NCBI GenBank assembly: GCA_036702975.1
Contig: DATNPX010000006.1
Span: forward strand, 186,001-250,000
Direction: 5' to 3'
Source of the DNA: DATNPX01 sp036702975
Lineage (GTDB): Bacteria; Cyanobacteriota; Vampirovibrionia; Obscuribacterales; Obscuribacteraceae
Length of the DNA stretch: 64,000 nucleotides
Shown: in pieces, positions 43,234-52,717 of the stretch
Layout of the letters: each line of letters begins with the position of its first letter
Numbering within the stretch: the first letter of the stretch is position 1
Translations under genes and position numbers: made by a program
Notes under the pieces: model-generated
What the model saw: the letters and a program-made list of their open reading frames with translations, nothing else
What the model was told of the DNA's origin: nothing
Database searches by the model: none

Positions 43234-45699
43234 TCAAGAGCCTGAAGCAGTTTCTGCCAGTTTCGCTTGTTCATACGAGGTTCTCAGTCTTCTCAAGACC
43301 CCGTCGACCATGGCGCGCTCCTCAGATTTTATAAGCTCTTCCAATTCTTTGCAGAGGGCTGCCAGTTGATCTGCCTGTACCATAGAACACTGGCCTTTCA
43401 ATTCATGTGCCTTATTCTTAAGAGCTGTGTAATCTTGTAGCGCCCAAGCTGTTTCGAGCTGTTTGATTAGTTCAGGTGTTGAAGCGCAGAAAAGTTCGAA
43501 GATGCTCTGCCCTGACTCTTCACCATATGTGGTGACCAGGTTGTTTCTGATAAATGCGAGATCGAGTGTTTGTTCGGATAAATCTTTTGAGTGTCCGCTG
43601 CAGTCGCTCGCTGTCGCTGTAACTGAAGAACTTAATCCTTGAAGTTGCGAGGAAGACTCAGGAATCTGTCCCAGTTTCGCCTGCCATTTGAGAAGTGTGT
43701 GCCCTAACTTCTCAATCGTCACAGGTTTCGACATAAAATCATCCATTCCTGCGGCAAGGCAACGTTCCCGAGCTCCTTGCAGTGCATTCGCTGTCAACGC
43801 AATGATTATGCTGCGCTCGCTCTTTGCTTCCTGTAACTCACGGATCTTTTCGGTGGTTTGATAGCCATCCATTTTTGGCATCTGGCAGTCCATCAATATG
43901 AAATGAAAATGCTGTTCTGATACCAGTTCGACTGCCTTGGCTCCGCTAGACACCAGATATGGTTGCATGCCCAGGCTCCGTAATTGCAGCCTGACAATCT
44001 CGCGGTTGATTTGATTGTCTTCAACAACGAGTATCTTCTGAGACATGTCGAACTTACCTGTCTTCAGCAGTTCATCTTCCAGTCGAGTGTATGGCTCTAC
44101 TTCCAGCGAGTGCCCATCTAGATAAATTGCATTACTCAGACAACTGATGAATTGCGACTGTCTGATCGGCATGCTCAGTTCGTGTGCTAGTTGCAACTCG
44201 AATAATTTCTCGACATGGGCCACATCTTCAATGGGTTTTAGTACCGCCAGGTCTTGATGTCTTTCGTTCAGATAGCTGATAAGTGTTTTGATGTCCTCTG
44301 GCCGCGACTCAACCAGGTCTAGAACGACCAAATGATAGTCTAGCCCTTGCTTTTTTCGACTGTCTATTTGTGCGAGCACTCGCCCGAGTGAATCGGCGAC
44401 ATCATATTCGATGCCTAGAGACTTAGCGTATTCCACCAACGTGTCAAGCTCGGAGGGCTGCAGGTTACCGAATAGAAGTCTGCAACCACGTAACTCACGC
44501 CCGTCCTGTTCGAAGTCTTCGCTACTCGGAGCTTTCATCAGCTCTACGTCAAAGCTAAAAGTAGAACCCTTGCCCGGTGTGGAATTGACTGAAATCGTTC
44601 CATTCATCGACTCGACAATTTTTTTGCAGATAATTAGTCCAAACCCAGTGTGCGAAGTTTTGCTTTGTTTGATGCGCAGAGCCTGAGCGCTCGAATCGAA
44701 GAGAGCTTTAGCCACCTCAGGTGCGATACCGCGACCGGTATCGTGAACGCTCCCTCTGATAGTCAAAATGTCGGGGCGAGAACCTGGTTCTGGTCCAAGT
44801 TCGACTCGCAGCTGTACTTTGCTCGCTCCGGAATATTTGATCGCATTTGCGGTTAGTTGCAAAAAGACCTGTCTCAAACGCTGTGGATCGCCAGTCACCA
44901 AGGCCGGTATCGAGGGCGATACGAAGGTCGAAAGGTAGATGCCCTTTTCGTTCGCCTTCTCAGCCAGGATCTGGGCTACTCCTTCCACTATCTTTCTTAG
45001 ATCAAAGACCTGAATCTGGAGAACGAACTTGCCCTTCTCCATCTTTGAAAAGGTCAAGATGTCGTTTATGACGTCGAGCAGAACTTTTGCAGAATTTTGA
45101 ATAATGTCGACGAACTTTTGCTGGTCTCGATTGAGTGGTGAGCGCCTGAGCAGATCGGTGATTCCGACGACCGAATTCATTGGTGTTCGGATCTCGTGGC
45201 TCATTTCGGACAGGAATCGGGCTTCGCTCTGATAAGCCTCGCGCACCTGCTCTTCGGCATGCTGCAATTCATCTCCGAGCTGTTCGATTTCGGCCTGGGC
45301 AGCGCCAAACTTGGCAGTACTAACAATTGCCTGTCTGAGCCAGCGGGGCGTCAATTCCTCCAATATCAGATATTCAAAAGGAAATTGTTCTGCGGCTAGT
45401 TTGGCAATCGGCTCGTTCTCTCTGTTAGCTAACAGGAGGAGGGGAACGTCAGGATTCGCCTCGACCAGTGCGGTTACTTTGTTCAGCCCGCAGCCTTTTG
45501 CACTATCAATCTCGAGCAAGATTACATCGAAGATTCTTTGCCTTAGGGCTTCCTCGGCAGCGGGCATGTTTAATTGGACAGTCAAGTTGAGTGAATGTGC
45601 AGGGGACGATCCGGCCTGCGCTTCTTCCAACATGACTGGTACAGCGTTTGCCGTGCTTGAATTTACAGCAATTAGTATGACGTTGAAAGCCGTACTCAT
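43234..45699 (-). CDS. Hybrid sensor histidine kinase (pseudo-REC, HisKA, HATPase, pseudo-REC, REC, Hpt)
   Basis: The 821-residue soluble kinase has domains in this order. A receiver-like N-terminus (about 1-120) has DVILLEIDSA in place of the usual Asp motif. A HisKA domain carries the phospho-His in LSEMSHEIRTPMNSVVGI (near 166). An HATPase_c domain (about 270-390) has LTANAIKYSG, VHDTGRGIAPEV and TGFGLIICK. A second receiver-like region (about 400-520) has Asp in HLVVLDLVESRP. A true receiver (about 545-660) has ILVVEDNQINRE and FILMDCQMPKMDG. An Hpt domain (about 730-815) has KNKAHELKGQCS. The phosphorelay would run His-Asp-His and then to the adjacent response regulator. No membrane segment is seen, so the signal is cytoplasmic. 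Confidence 0.92.
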   Translation of the reverse strand: MSTAFNVILIAVNSSTANAVPVMLEEAQAGSSPAHSLNLTVQLNMPAAEEALRQRIFDVILLEIDSAKGCGLNKVTALVEANPDVPLLLLANRENEPIAKLAAEQFPFEYLILEELTPRWLRQAIVSTAKFGAAQAEIEQLGDELQHAEEQVREAYQSEARFLSEMSHEIRTPMNSVVGITDLLRRSPLNRDQQKFVDIIQNSAKVLLDVINDILTFSKMEKGKFVLQIQVFDLRKIVEGVAQILAEKANEKGIYLSTFVSPSIPALVTGDPQRLRQVFLQLTANAIKYSGASKVQLRVELGPEPGSRPDILTIRGSVHDTGRGIAPEVAKALFDSSAQALRIKQSKTSHTGFGLIICKKIVESMNGTISVNSTPGKGSTFSFDVELMKAPSSEDFEQDGRELRGCRLLFGNLQPSELDTLVEYAKSLGIEYDVADSLGRVLAQIDSRKKQGLDYHLVVLDLVESRPEDIKTLISYLNERHQDLAVLKPIEDVAHVEKLFELQLAHELSMPIRQSQFISCLSNAIYLDGHSLEVEPYTRLEDELLKTGKFDMSQKILVVEDNQINREIVRLQLRSLGMQPYLVSSGAKAVELVSEQHFHFILMDCQMPKMDGYQTTEKIRELQEAKSERSIIIALTANALQGARERCLAAGMDDFMSKPVTIEKLGHTLLKWQAKLGQIPESSSQLQGLSSSVTATASDCSGHSKDLSEQTLDLAFIRNNLVTTYGEESGQSIFELFCASTPELIKQLETAWALQDYTALKNKAHELKGQCSMVQADQLAALCKELEELIKSEERAMVDGVLRRLRTSYEQAKLAETASGS

Positions 45700-45908
45700 T
45701 GTTTAGCTCGCTGCTTACGTTTTTCGAACAAAGATGCCGGGGTCGGAGGAAGAAATAGGCACATAGTGTTGCAATTATGCCCAAATGTCGAGATCCGACA
45801 CCGAGGAGTATATCCCTCTGCGAGGGGAATCTTTGAGGCTAATATCACCCGGTCGGTATTTAAGAGTTTTCATGCTTCGAACTGCCACCGGTACGCCGAG
45901 ATTCCCGG

Positions 45909-46004
45909 ATGAGCAAACCGTTAAATCAGGATCCGGACGCCCTCGAATATCTGAAAAACTTGGCAGTTGCCAGGCAGAGAAAATTGAATTATCGTCTCAG
46001 GTAA
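45909..46004 (+). CDS. Possible 31-residue small protein in a non-coding gap
   Basis: In the 450-nt gap between the histidine kinase and the next gene, one short ORF has protein-like composition: MSKPLNQDPDALEYLKN followed by a basic tail ending RKLNYRLR. There is no clear ribosome site, so it may be chance. A hairpin, TGCGGC/GCCGCA (46103-46124), sits in the leader of the next gene. I see no other feature in this gap. Confidence 0.22.
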   Translation: MSKPLNQDPDALEYLKNLAVARQRKLNYRLR

Positions 46005-46151
46005 GGCAGGTGCCGGTTTGGTGGCGCTTTTCTTATCTTGGGGCGACGTGAGCAGTGGTGAAATCCCGTACCGTTTTGCCCAAAGAATTGGTAAGCTGGG
46101 GGTGCGGCAGGTTTCAGAGCCGCAGTAAAGGTTTCTGAGAGGCGATGACCG

Positions 46152-46565
46152 ATGGCGGATGTAGACAAAGACCAGTTAACAGACAAGTCTTCAGCAAGTG
46201 ATACGAGCGCAAGTGATAATGCCTCTGACCGATTGCAGGACGCTGCCCGCGGTGCGACAGCCAGTTCATCGGCGGCTCAGACAGCTCAAAATTTGACAGG
46301 GAGCCGCCTTCTAGAAGACGTGATGGCCTGGCAAGAGCAGATTACGGCTTTGCCTCAGCAAACAGACAAAGAAGGCAATTTGGTCAAGTTCCAGACTGAC
46401 AAATGGACTGACGAACACTTCGAAAAAGCAAATCAACTGCATCAGCAGATTCCCAAACGTCTGAAAGTCTATGGAGCAAAGGCTCAGCTGACGAACAAAG
46501 ATCTTGGTCAAAGCGTGACTATGATGGACCTCGAAGACAAAATGCAGAATCCGCAGGGCAGCTAG
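46152..46565 (+). CDS. Small hydrophilic unknown protein
   Basis: The 137-residue protein has a disordered N-terminus rich in Ser, Asp and Ala (about 1-50). A helical part follows (LLEDVMAWQEQITALPQQTD, FEKANQLHQQIPKRLK), and the C-terminus includes LTNKDLGQSVTMMDLEDKM. No signal peptide, membrane span or known motif is present. GAGAGG is 9 nt before the ATG. It is followed after 245 nt by the TPR gene on the same strand. Confidence 0.65.
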   Translation: MADVDKDQLTDKSSASDTSASDNASDRLQDAARGATASSSAAQTAQNLTGSRLLEDVMAWQEQITALPQQTDKEGNLVKFQTDKWTDEHFEKANQLHQQIPKRLKVYGAKAQLTNKDLGQSVTMMDLEDKMQNPQGS

Positions 46566-46809
46566 TTCTCGGATTTCAGTTCACGACACGGTCTCCAAGT
46601 TAAGTCAATTCCTTAATTTTGGAGATTTTTGGTTGTTTTGAAATCGCTCTTGAAATGTGCATCGACATTATTTGACCGTTGCAGGAAAAGTCGGCTATCT
46701 CTTGTTTGTTAAGGCTTTTGGGATTTTGTGGCTATTGCGTCGCTCGACGGTAGCGGGCCAGCTAGCCTGGGCATGAATCTAATGGGTTTAATCCGGAAAG
46801 GCTTGGCAA

Positions 46810-48330
46810 ATGTCCAATAAATTAGACGAATTGCTCCAATCAGCGGAGATCGCCTTCAGCGAAGGGCGCTACCCGGAAGCAGAAAATCTTCTCAGCGCTG
46901 CCGTCGTCTTGGCGGAGGATGAGGAAAACGAAGTCGATGAACTATCGAAAGCGATAGTCATGGACAACCTGGCTGAGGTTTTCTTCGAGCAAGCGAAATA
47001 CGATAAAGCTGAACCGCTCTACAAGAAAGCTCTTAGAATTCGTGAGAGACTACTACCCGCTCAACACGAGGATGTTGTTGCCAGCCTGAACAACCTGTCG
47101 ACTCTCTACTTCCATCAGGGTAATCTCGAGGAAGCCGAGCCGATTATCCGCAAGCTCATTCACATTTACTGTTATGCTTTGGGTGACGATCACCCCGAAG
47201 TGGCTAACTGTCTTAATAACCTAGCTTTGCTTTGCCAGCAGAAAAAGCGATTCGGCGAAGCTGAGAAGCTGTTCCAGCAGTCTCTAATTATTAAAGAGAA
47301 AAATCTTGGAATGGCTCATCCAGACGTCGGTTTCGGACTTGCCGATCTGGCTGCGCTTTATCAGCTACAGAACAAGTTTGGCGATGCAGAGTTTCTTTAT
47401 CGCCGGGCTCTGAAAATTCTCGAAGAGGCTTTTGGACGGACTAATCCAGACCTCGTTGACCATCTCGAGAACATCATTTACCTGTTGAACGAACAAGGGA
47501 AATATGCTGACGTCGAAGAGTTTCAGCGGCATCTGCTCGAACTCAAAGAGTTCAACCTAGCTCCGAACCATCCGGAAGTTATGGCCAGCCTGCAAAATCT
47601 AGCCAACTATCATTTCTTGCAAAAGAACCTCGATGAAGCGGAGCGCTTGATCAAACGGTTGCTCACCATCAAGGAACGCTCGTTCACGCCGAACCACCCG
47701 CAAACCGCAAGCAGTCTGTCGGATCTGGCGATGGTGCACCAAGCGAAAGGGAACTTCCGTAGCGCCGAAACTTATCTCAAGCAAGCGCTTGGCGCTCAGG
47801 AAAAGAGTCTGCCTGCCGACAGCGAGGAGACTGCAAAGACTATCTATCGACTTGCTTACTTGTATTCTTCCTATGGACGTTGGAAAGAGTCTGAAACTTT
47901 CTGGAGGCGCTTGCTGAGCCTGAAAGAGAAGGTCTATGGAGCGTCTGATCCGCAGGTTTGCGAAAGCGTCTACAATGTGGCGCTTTGTACCTTTAAAGCT
48001 GGCAAGTATGACCAGTCTGAAGAATTGTGGAAGCGCCTGCAGGAAGTCTCTCAAAATCTGCGCGACGTGGCTCATGCCACCCACTATCTTGCTGAGCTGG
48101 CTAAGATCAAGGGTGATCCGGACAAGTCGGAGACTTTGTTCCTCAAGGCTATTGAACTGAAGACAAAGGCTTTTGGTGGAGGGCACTCGGAAGTAGCAGT
48201 GTCGCTTGAGAGCTATGCGTCTTTGCTGTCATCTACTTACCGCGATGACGCTGCCGAGCACATGCGCTCCTGCGCCAAAGCGATTCTTCGTGGCGGTCAG
48301 ATGCCGCAGACTAATCAAATCCATCTATGA
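46810..48330 (+). CDS. Kinesin-light-chain-like TPR protein
   Basis: The 506-residue protein is made almost wholly of about ten 42-residue TPRs of the kinesin-light-chain type, with the repeated pattern 'A..lY..QgkyxeAexLyxrAL.I.E..lG..HPdVA.sLnNLA'. Examples are YDKAEPLYKKALRIRERL, HPEVANCLNNLALLCQQKK and FGDAEFLYRRALKILEEAFG. It has no signal peptide. These repeats bind peptides or proteins; no enzyme domain is attached. Proteins like this are abundant in Cyanobacteria and Melainabacteria-like genomes. GGAAAGG lies about 9 nt before the ATG. Confidence 0.88.
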   Translation: MSNKLDELLQSAEIAFSEGRYPEAENLLSAAVVLAEDEENEVDELSKAIVMDNLAEVFFEQAKYDKAEPLYKKALRIRERLLPAQHEDVVASLNNLSTLYFHQGNLEEAEPIIRKLIHIYCYALGDDHPEVANCLNNLALLCQQKKRFGEAEKLFQQSLIIKEKNLGMAHPDVGFGLADLAALYQLQNKFGDAEFLYRRALKILEEAFGRTNPDLVDHLENIIYLLNEQGKYADVEEFQRHLLELKEFNLAPNHPEVMASLQNLANYHFLQKNLDEAERLIKRLLTIKERSFTPNHPQTASSLSDLAMVHQAKGNFRSAETYLKQALGAQEKSLPADSEETAKTIYRLAYLYSSYGRWKESETFWRRLLSLKEKVYGASDPQVCESVYNVALCTFKAGKYDQSEELWKRLQEVSQNLRDVAHATHYLAELAKIKGDPDKSETLFLKAIELKTKAFGGGHSEVAVSLESYASLLSSTYRDDAAEHMRSCAKAILRGGQMPQTNQIHL

Positions 48331-48397
48331 GCTATGAGATCGACAAGGTCAATCAGATCGACAAGATTGAGCCATCTATAAATTGCTCCAGCTATCC

Positions 48398-48419
48398 ATC
48401 TATCTATAAATAGATAGAT
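48398..48419. repeat. 22-bp near-perfect palindrome between convergent genes
   Basis: ATCTATCTAT (48398-48407) and ATAGATAGAT (48410-48419) are exact inverted copies with a 2-nt spacer. It lies between the TPR gene and the convergent ferritin-like gene. On the plus strand it is followed by AAAAAAA and not T, so it is not a standard terminator in either direction. Two direct copies of AGATCGACAAG (48337-48347, 48355-48365) lie just to the left. Confidence 0.7.
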
Positions 48420-48462
48420 AGGAAAAAAATGATAAGAAATAGCCGGGAGTGTAATTGGCTGC

Positions 48463-48915
48463 TTAGCTGCCGCGTTTCTTTTCGGGCTCGGGCGAAAGTG
48501 TTTTTAGAAGCGAAGCGAGAAGCAGATGCGACTCATGCTGCTTCGGCAGCAATTCACTCTTGATAGCGTCCTTAACTGGTCCCATCACGATTTCGCCTTG
48601 CTCTTCGTAGTTGACGAGGCGCTCAGCTTCGGCTTCCTCAAGCATAGCTACGGCATCGTGCTCATTTTTCGCTGAGCTTTGAACGAATTTTTCAAACGGT
48701 CCCCAGAATCCGGAAGATTCGTCCGGTACACCGCCTGCGGTGATGACGTGTTGCCGCAAGGACTCAACCCGGTCGATGTGTGTTTGCTTCGCTTGTTCCA
48801 GAGTACGGAGTACCTCACTATTCTTGGCACTCTTCATTGCAATGTCGTAAGTCTCCACCGCTCCAATTTCGCCGTGCAGCAGCGTTTTAAACTCTTCGAT
48901 AAACTCGTCAGCCAT
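48463..48915 (-). CDS. Ferritin-like four-helix-bundle protein (DUF2383/PA2169-type)
   Basis: From the ATG at 48915 (GAGG 8 nt upstream) the protein has 150 residues; an ATG two codons earlier has poorer spacing. It has ferritin-like helices with metal-type residues: LHGEIGAVETYDIAMKSA, QAKQTHIDRVESLRQHVI, EAEAERLVNYEEQGE and LLPKQHESHLLLASLL. The Glu/Glu-x-x-His layout fits the DUF2383 group, a four-helix bundle of unknown role, possibly in stress or metal handling. No signal peptide is seen. Confidence 0.85.
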   Translation of the reverse strand: MADEFIEEFKTLLHGEIGAVETYDIAMKSAKNSEVLRTLEQAKQTHIDRVESLRQHVITAGGVPDESSGFWGPFEKFVQSSAKNEHDAVAMLEEAEAERLVNYEEQGEIVMGPVKDAIKSELLPKQHESHLLLASLLKTLSPEPEKKRGS

Positions 48916-48926
48916 CGTCATATCCT

Positions 48927-49220
48927 CTAGCTAGTCAGGTTGATTTCAATTTCGGAAGTGATGACAGCTAAGAACGAAAAATAGTTCCGGTTCAGCTTCT
49001 TGATTATTGTTGAATCGGCTGAGTCTGCAGTTTTGTATTCCGAGTCGAACACCGACTGTGATCGTACATCTTGGTACTCGTTCGGTTGTTGACAGAACAT
49101 TGAGCCGCTTGGTTCAGTGCGGGGAATTAGTTCGAGCGGCGTCTTTGCGCGTCCACGTAAGAGCAAATTTGTCGGCACAGTATTGCCCAGCATCCATAAA
49201 ATTGTTGAGGTAAAGGCCAA
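48927..49220 (-). CDS. Possible small ORF upstream of the ferritin-like gene
   Basis: A 97-codon frame ends 11 nt before the preferred ferritin-like start. Its product is polar and of mixed composition, with no motif and no clear ribosome site. The close spacing to the next gene is operon-like, but the sequence could be chance. Treat as low confidence. Confidence 0.25.
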   Translation of the reverse strand: MAFTSTILWMLGNTVPTNLLLRGRAKTPLELIPRTEPSGSMFCQQPNEYQDVRSQSVFDSEYKTADSADSTIIKKLNRNYFSFLAVITSEIEINLTS

Positions 49221-49686
49221 AGCGTTAGGGGTAAAACTAGGTTTGCATGGTGCTAGTGCGACTATTGCCAGTTGAGGAATTTCAGAAACTCAGACAAGTC
49301 TGTGGCATTCATGCCAGGCTGGCTAGCGGATCGGTTTTATCAGCTAAAAGCAAATGCCACCTGAATTTCTCACCCTAGACCGTGACGCCATCAAGCTTCG
49401 AAAATTGGTGTCAATCGCAGGCAATTCGCGATAGTGTAGAAGGCATTCAACACGTTCAAAATAGACTAAATTCGATGTGGTTCATTCGGTGTCCCATCGC
49501 GACATCGATTGCATTGAATTCGGTGTCCAAACTTAGCCAGGCTTGATTAAAAAAGGTGTCTGGGTCTAAGGTCCTTGCTGTTTGGACAGGCATCAGGCTC
49601 GCAAATTAAAAAGTCTGCGGACATACTCTAATTGCCAGGAACCTGACCGTATAATAGTTTGCCAGGCAACATGGAGAGTTCCAAGA
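49221..49686. other. Non-coding gap upstream of an exported protein gene
   Basis: No gene is supported here. The gap contains a hairpin TGGCAT/ATGCCA (49303-49316) and two copies of ATTCGGTGTCC about 30 nt apart near 49485 and 49517. The promoter of the gene at 49687 is probably within it. Confidence 0.4.
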
Positions 49687-50421
49687 ATGAAAGTACAGAG
49701 TGTTGCAAGAAGAGGTCGGTCCCTCGCCGCGATTCGTGCAGTAGCCTTGTTCGTGCTTGCTGCAATAAACCAAGTGCATGCGCAGACGGCCGAAGATTTC
49801 CAGAGGATTGCCCAAATGGAGTCTAATGCTAGGAGCAGCCGAGACTGGACTGGTGCTGGGGAATCGTGGTTGGCCTATGCGAGCCAGGTGGCGGTCATTG
49901 ACAGCCACCAAGATTGGGTTAAATCGCGAGTTGACCCTTCGAAGTTTCCTCAGTCGATTGCTCTGCACAAGAGAGCAATCGCTTGTTTCATCCGCGCTTA
50001 CGATGCTGAAGGGGAACATTCCACGCCGATGAGTCGCCAGCGGAGCGACGGTTTGCGTTGCCTTTTGCGGGCCTATCAGTCAGCGCAAAGGTTTGATCCA
50101 CAAAATGCCGATTGGCACTACCTGCGTGGCGAAGCACTGTGCGCGCAGGGCTGGTATGTCGAAGGCAATAAGGAATTGTCGCGCGCGATTGCGCTGGGTG
50201 GAAGTGGTGGCTCGAGCGCAAGCACTCTTGCGGCTCATATAAAGCCATTCGTCAACCGTGAATTGGCACTCGAAGGTCGGTTGAACAATGTCAACGCCAA
50301 AATCAATGAATACAACGGGAATCATCCAGTGCAGGCGCAACAGGTATACGACAACGCGACAAAAGCACGTATAAGCGGCCAGGCGCTGTATTTTAAACAA
50401 CACTATGGAAACTACCACTAA
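49687..50421 (+). CDS. Exported protein with TPR-like helices
   Basis: The ATG at 49687 (GGAGAG upstream) gives 244 residues with a twin-Arg/Arg-rich start and a hydrophobic signal segment (LAAIRAVALFVLAAINQVHA). A longer frame to 49582 lacks family sense and a ribosome site. The mature part is helical with repeats like KRAIACFIRAYDAEGE and LRCLLRAYQSAQRFDPQNADWHY, resembling TPR pairs. It precedes another exported small protein by 20 nt, so they are probably an operon. Function is unknown. Confidence 0.75.
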   Translation: MKVQSVARRGRSLAAIRAVALFVLAAINQVHAQTAEDFQRIAQMESNARSSRDWTGAGESWLAYASQVAVIDSHQDWVKSRVDPSKFPQSIALHKRAIACFIRAYDAEGEHSTPMSRQRSDGLRCLLRAYQSAQRFDPQNADWHYLRGEALCAQGWYVEGNKELSRAIALGGSGGSSASTLAAHIKPFVNRELALEGRLNNVNAKINEYNGNHPVQAQQVYDNATKARISGQALYFKQHYGNYH

Positions 50422-50441
50422 ACTGCGAGAGTACCATCGCC

Positions 50442-50972
50442 ATGTATACACGTAGAAAATATTCACAAGCCATTGCCTGTTTAGCTACGGTTGCTGCAGT
50501 CATCTCGCTTGGCGAAGCGGCTTTTGCGCAGAGCTCGACTTCTTCTCAAAGTGTTGAAGCAAGCTCAGATGGTTCCGTGCCTTCTGGTAATACAGGAGAA
50601 CGAGGACTGGGTTCATTTCTCAAACACGAGTTACGAAGTCAGCTCAACTCGGGACGCTTGCAAAACGTGCAAAGATACAACGCATATCCCAGCCAACAAC
50701 AGCAGCCAATGCAGTACATTCGACAACCTGATGGATCGATGAAGACATACGGCGCGAACGGCGCGATTGGCGGAAACGTGCAAGTGCAGCAGATGGCGCC
50801 AAGAATGACTGGTGACGCGCTTGGTTATGTTACAAGCAATATGCCTGTGGATGTTTCCGGTGGTGTCGATAGCTTGATACCGAAAGAGTTGCACCAGAAA
50901 GCATACGGGCCTGAGCTGCAGAGATTTGCACCATTAAATGGTGCTGAAGGTTATAGCCCTAATCAGTATTAA
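50442..50972 (+). CDS. Exported Gln/Ser-rich protein of unknown function
   Basis: The 176-residue protein has a signal peptide (about residues 7-29, ending AAFA). The mature part is low-complexity, rich in Gln, Ser, Gly and Asn, with YPSQQQQPMQYIRQPDGSMK and a Gly-rich centre. No known domain is visible. It starts 20 nt after the upstream exported gene. It is probably secreted or periplasmic and unstructured. Confidence 0.7.
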   Translation: MYTRRKYSQAIACLATVAAVISLGEAAFAQSSTSSQSVEASSDGSVPSGNTGERGLGSFLKHELRSQLNSGRLQNVQRYNAYPSQQQQPMQYIRQPDGSMKTYGANGAIGGNVQVQQMAPRMTGDALGYVTSNMPVDVSGGVDSLIPKELHQKAYGPELQRFAPLNGAEGYSPNQY

Positions 50973-51305
50973 TAAGCCCTGTTACCGGCAAATGACATTT
51001 TCAGCCACGCCGCAGGAGCGTATTTTCTTTCCCTTACTTATATCCCAGCTTGGGCTGCATGCCACAAGCCGTAACAAAAGCCACTAAGAATGCAGAACGT
51101 GGTCACTAAGACTCAGGTGGCGCTGATTGGATTCGAGCGTTCTCCTGCCCTGTTTGTTCACGTTATGAGTGGGATTTATACGGTCTCAGCAAACGATGAC
51201 AGCTCGTGGTTACCACATGGAGCCACTTGCCGTTCAGTTGTAGCATTGTCGAAATCGATGCTGTCCATCCTTGCCATGGCAACTGTTGAACCAATAGAGC
51301 CGCCA

Positions 51306-51971
51306 ATGAATGTTTTCGATATTTTCATCCAATACCACGATGGGCTGGCCAACGGTCTTATTGAGACGCTCAGGCTGGCGTCCATCGTTTGGCTTAGTGG
51401 ATTGGCGCTGGGAACGCTCCTCGGCGCGCTCGGGGCGCGGTATCCAAAGGTGTTCGGCAATTTCTTCGCATCTGTTGCCTTTGTCCTTTCGGGCGTGCCG
51501 ATAATCGTTTTTCTTTTCTGGCTCCACTATCCGCTGCAGGCGATTTTCAATGTTGTGATTGATCCGTTTATTACTGCTGCGCTCACGTTGTCCACTATCA
51601 ATATCTTCGCCGTTTCAGAAGTCGTCCGTCGAGTATTGCGCGACTTTCCCGAGCAGTACATGATTGCAGCTCAAGTATGTGGCATGGGCAAGTTGCGTAC
51701 ACTTACCCGCATCCAACTCCCACTCGTGTTCCGCCAAGCGCTGCCGGGACTGCTAACAACACAAGTTACTATGCTGCAGTGCACGCTGTTTGCAAGCTTG
51801 ATCTCTGTCAACGAAATCTTCCGCACGGCACAACGAATTAATTCACAAATTTACCGCCCGGTCGAGATCTACACGTCTCTAGGTATCCTGTTTCTGATTG
51901 TCTGCCTTCCTCTCAATGGAGTCGCACTATGGTTGCGCAACAAATACACTCGCGATCTGTCGGAGCGATAA
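51306..51971 (+). CDS. Polar amino-acid-type ABC transporter permease
   Basis: The likely start is the ATG at 51306, giving 221 residues, usual for the HisMQ family. The open frame back to 51090 adds 72 non-conserved residues. It has about five membrane helices: TLRLASIVWLSGLALGTLLG, FVLSGVPIIVFLFWLHYP, and the coupling-loop segment QYMIAAQVCGMGKLRTLTRIQLP. One permease gene implies a homodimer. It imports a small polar solute, probably an amino acid. It overlaps the ATPase gene by 43 nt, and the binding proteins follow. Confidence 0.9.
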   Translation: MNVFDIFIQYHDGLANGLIETLRLASIVWLSGLALGTLLGALGARYPKVFGNFFASVAFVLSGVPIIVFLFWLHYPLQAIFNVVIDPFITAALTLSTINIFAVSEVVRRVLRDFPEQYMIAAQVCGMGKLRTLTRIQLPLVFRQALPGLLTTQVTMLQCTLFASLISVNEIFRTAQRINSQIYRPVEIYTSLGILFLIVCLPLNGVALWLRNKYTRDLSER

Positions 51972-52717
51972 GCGCCGCACCAGTCCGCGAGCTGAGCGTC
52001 CACAGCATCTCAAAGCGAATCGGTGCACAAACGATTCTCAGCGATGTCAGTTTTGCCATTAATCCTGGCGAAATTACCGCGCTCATCGGGCCAAGCGGCG
52101 CGGGGAAGACAACCTTACTCAAAGCACTTTCTTTACTCGATCCACCAGACTCCGGCGCGCTTAACTTGGATGGATATCGCTATGAGTTTCCCCTTTCAAA
52201 ACGCGCCGCACAGCCGACGCCTTGGCCGAAGGTGACAGTGGTGTTCCAGCAGCTTTTCTTGTGGCCTCACCTGACGTTGCGCTCTAACATACTGTTGCCG
52301 TTAGGTGACAAGCTGACACCGGCTAAGCAAGCTCTATTCGAACATTTGATAGAGCGGTTCAAGATGGGTGAATTCATCGATCGATACCCAAATCAGGCCT
52401 CACTCGGGCAACGCCAACGGGCTGCTCTTGTTCGTGCAATGGTATTGGAACCGAGCTACATTTTGCTGGACGAAATTACTTCATCTCTGGATGTCGAACA
52501 AGTGGCTTCGATATTATCGGAGCTGCGAGTTATGCGTGACAATGGAATTGGTATTCTTCTAGTGACGCATTTGCTTCAGTTTGCGAAAGAGGTTGCCAAC
52601 TCCGTGGTATTCCTTGAACGTGGGACGGTGCTTGAGTCTGGTAGTACGGAGATAATAACCAACCCAGTGCACCCTCGTGTAAAGCAATTCGTAGCGATGG
52701 CACAGTTTGCATCATGA
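51929..52717 (+). CDS. ABC transporter ATP-binding protein, GlnQ-like, with altered signature motif
   Basis: The 262-residue ATPase has Walker A GPSGAGKTTL, a Q-loop in VVFQQLFLWPHLTL, Walker B ILLDEITSSLD and the switch His in LLVTHLLQF. The signature, normally LSGGQ, reads ASLGQRQRAA. The Gly-Gln end is kept but the Ser-Gly part is altered, so ATP hydrolysis may be slower or the partner different. It overlaps the permease by 43 nt and the first binding protein by ATGA, so all are one operon. Confidence 0.9.
   Translation: MVAQQIHSRSVGAISAAPVRELSVHSISKRIGAQTILSDVSFAINPGEITALIGPSGAGKTTLLKALSLLDPPDSGALNLDGYRYEFPLSKRAAQPTPWPKVTVVFQQLFLWPHLTLRSNILLPLGDKLTPAKQALFEHLIERFKMGEFIDRYPNQASLGQRQRAALVRAMVLEPSYILLDEITSSLDVEQVASILSELRVMRDNGIGILLVTHLLQFAKEVANSVVFLERGTVLESGSTEIITNPVHPRVKQFVAMAQFAS

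Noticed and set aside
45785..46051. 88-codon ORF in the gap after the histidine kinase
   Set aside because: No family or ribosome site and no conserved pattern; a shorter frame inside the gap looks more protein-like.
47599..48186. 195-codon minus-strand ORF
   Set aside because: Antisense shadow of the TPR gene, caused by its regular repeat composition.
48398..48427. Palindrome as an intrinsic terminator
   Set aside because: The adjacent run is A on the plus strand downstream and T lies before the stem on the minus strand, so neither direction fits.
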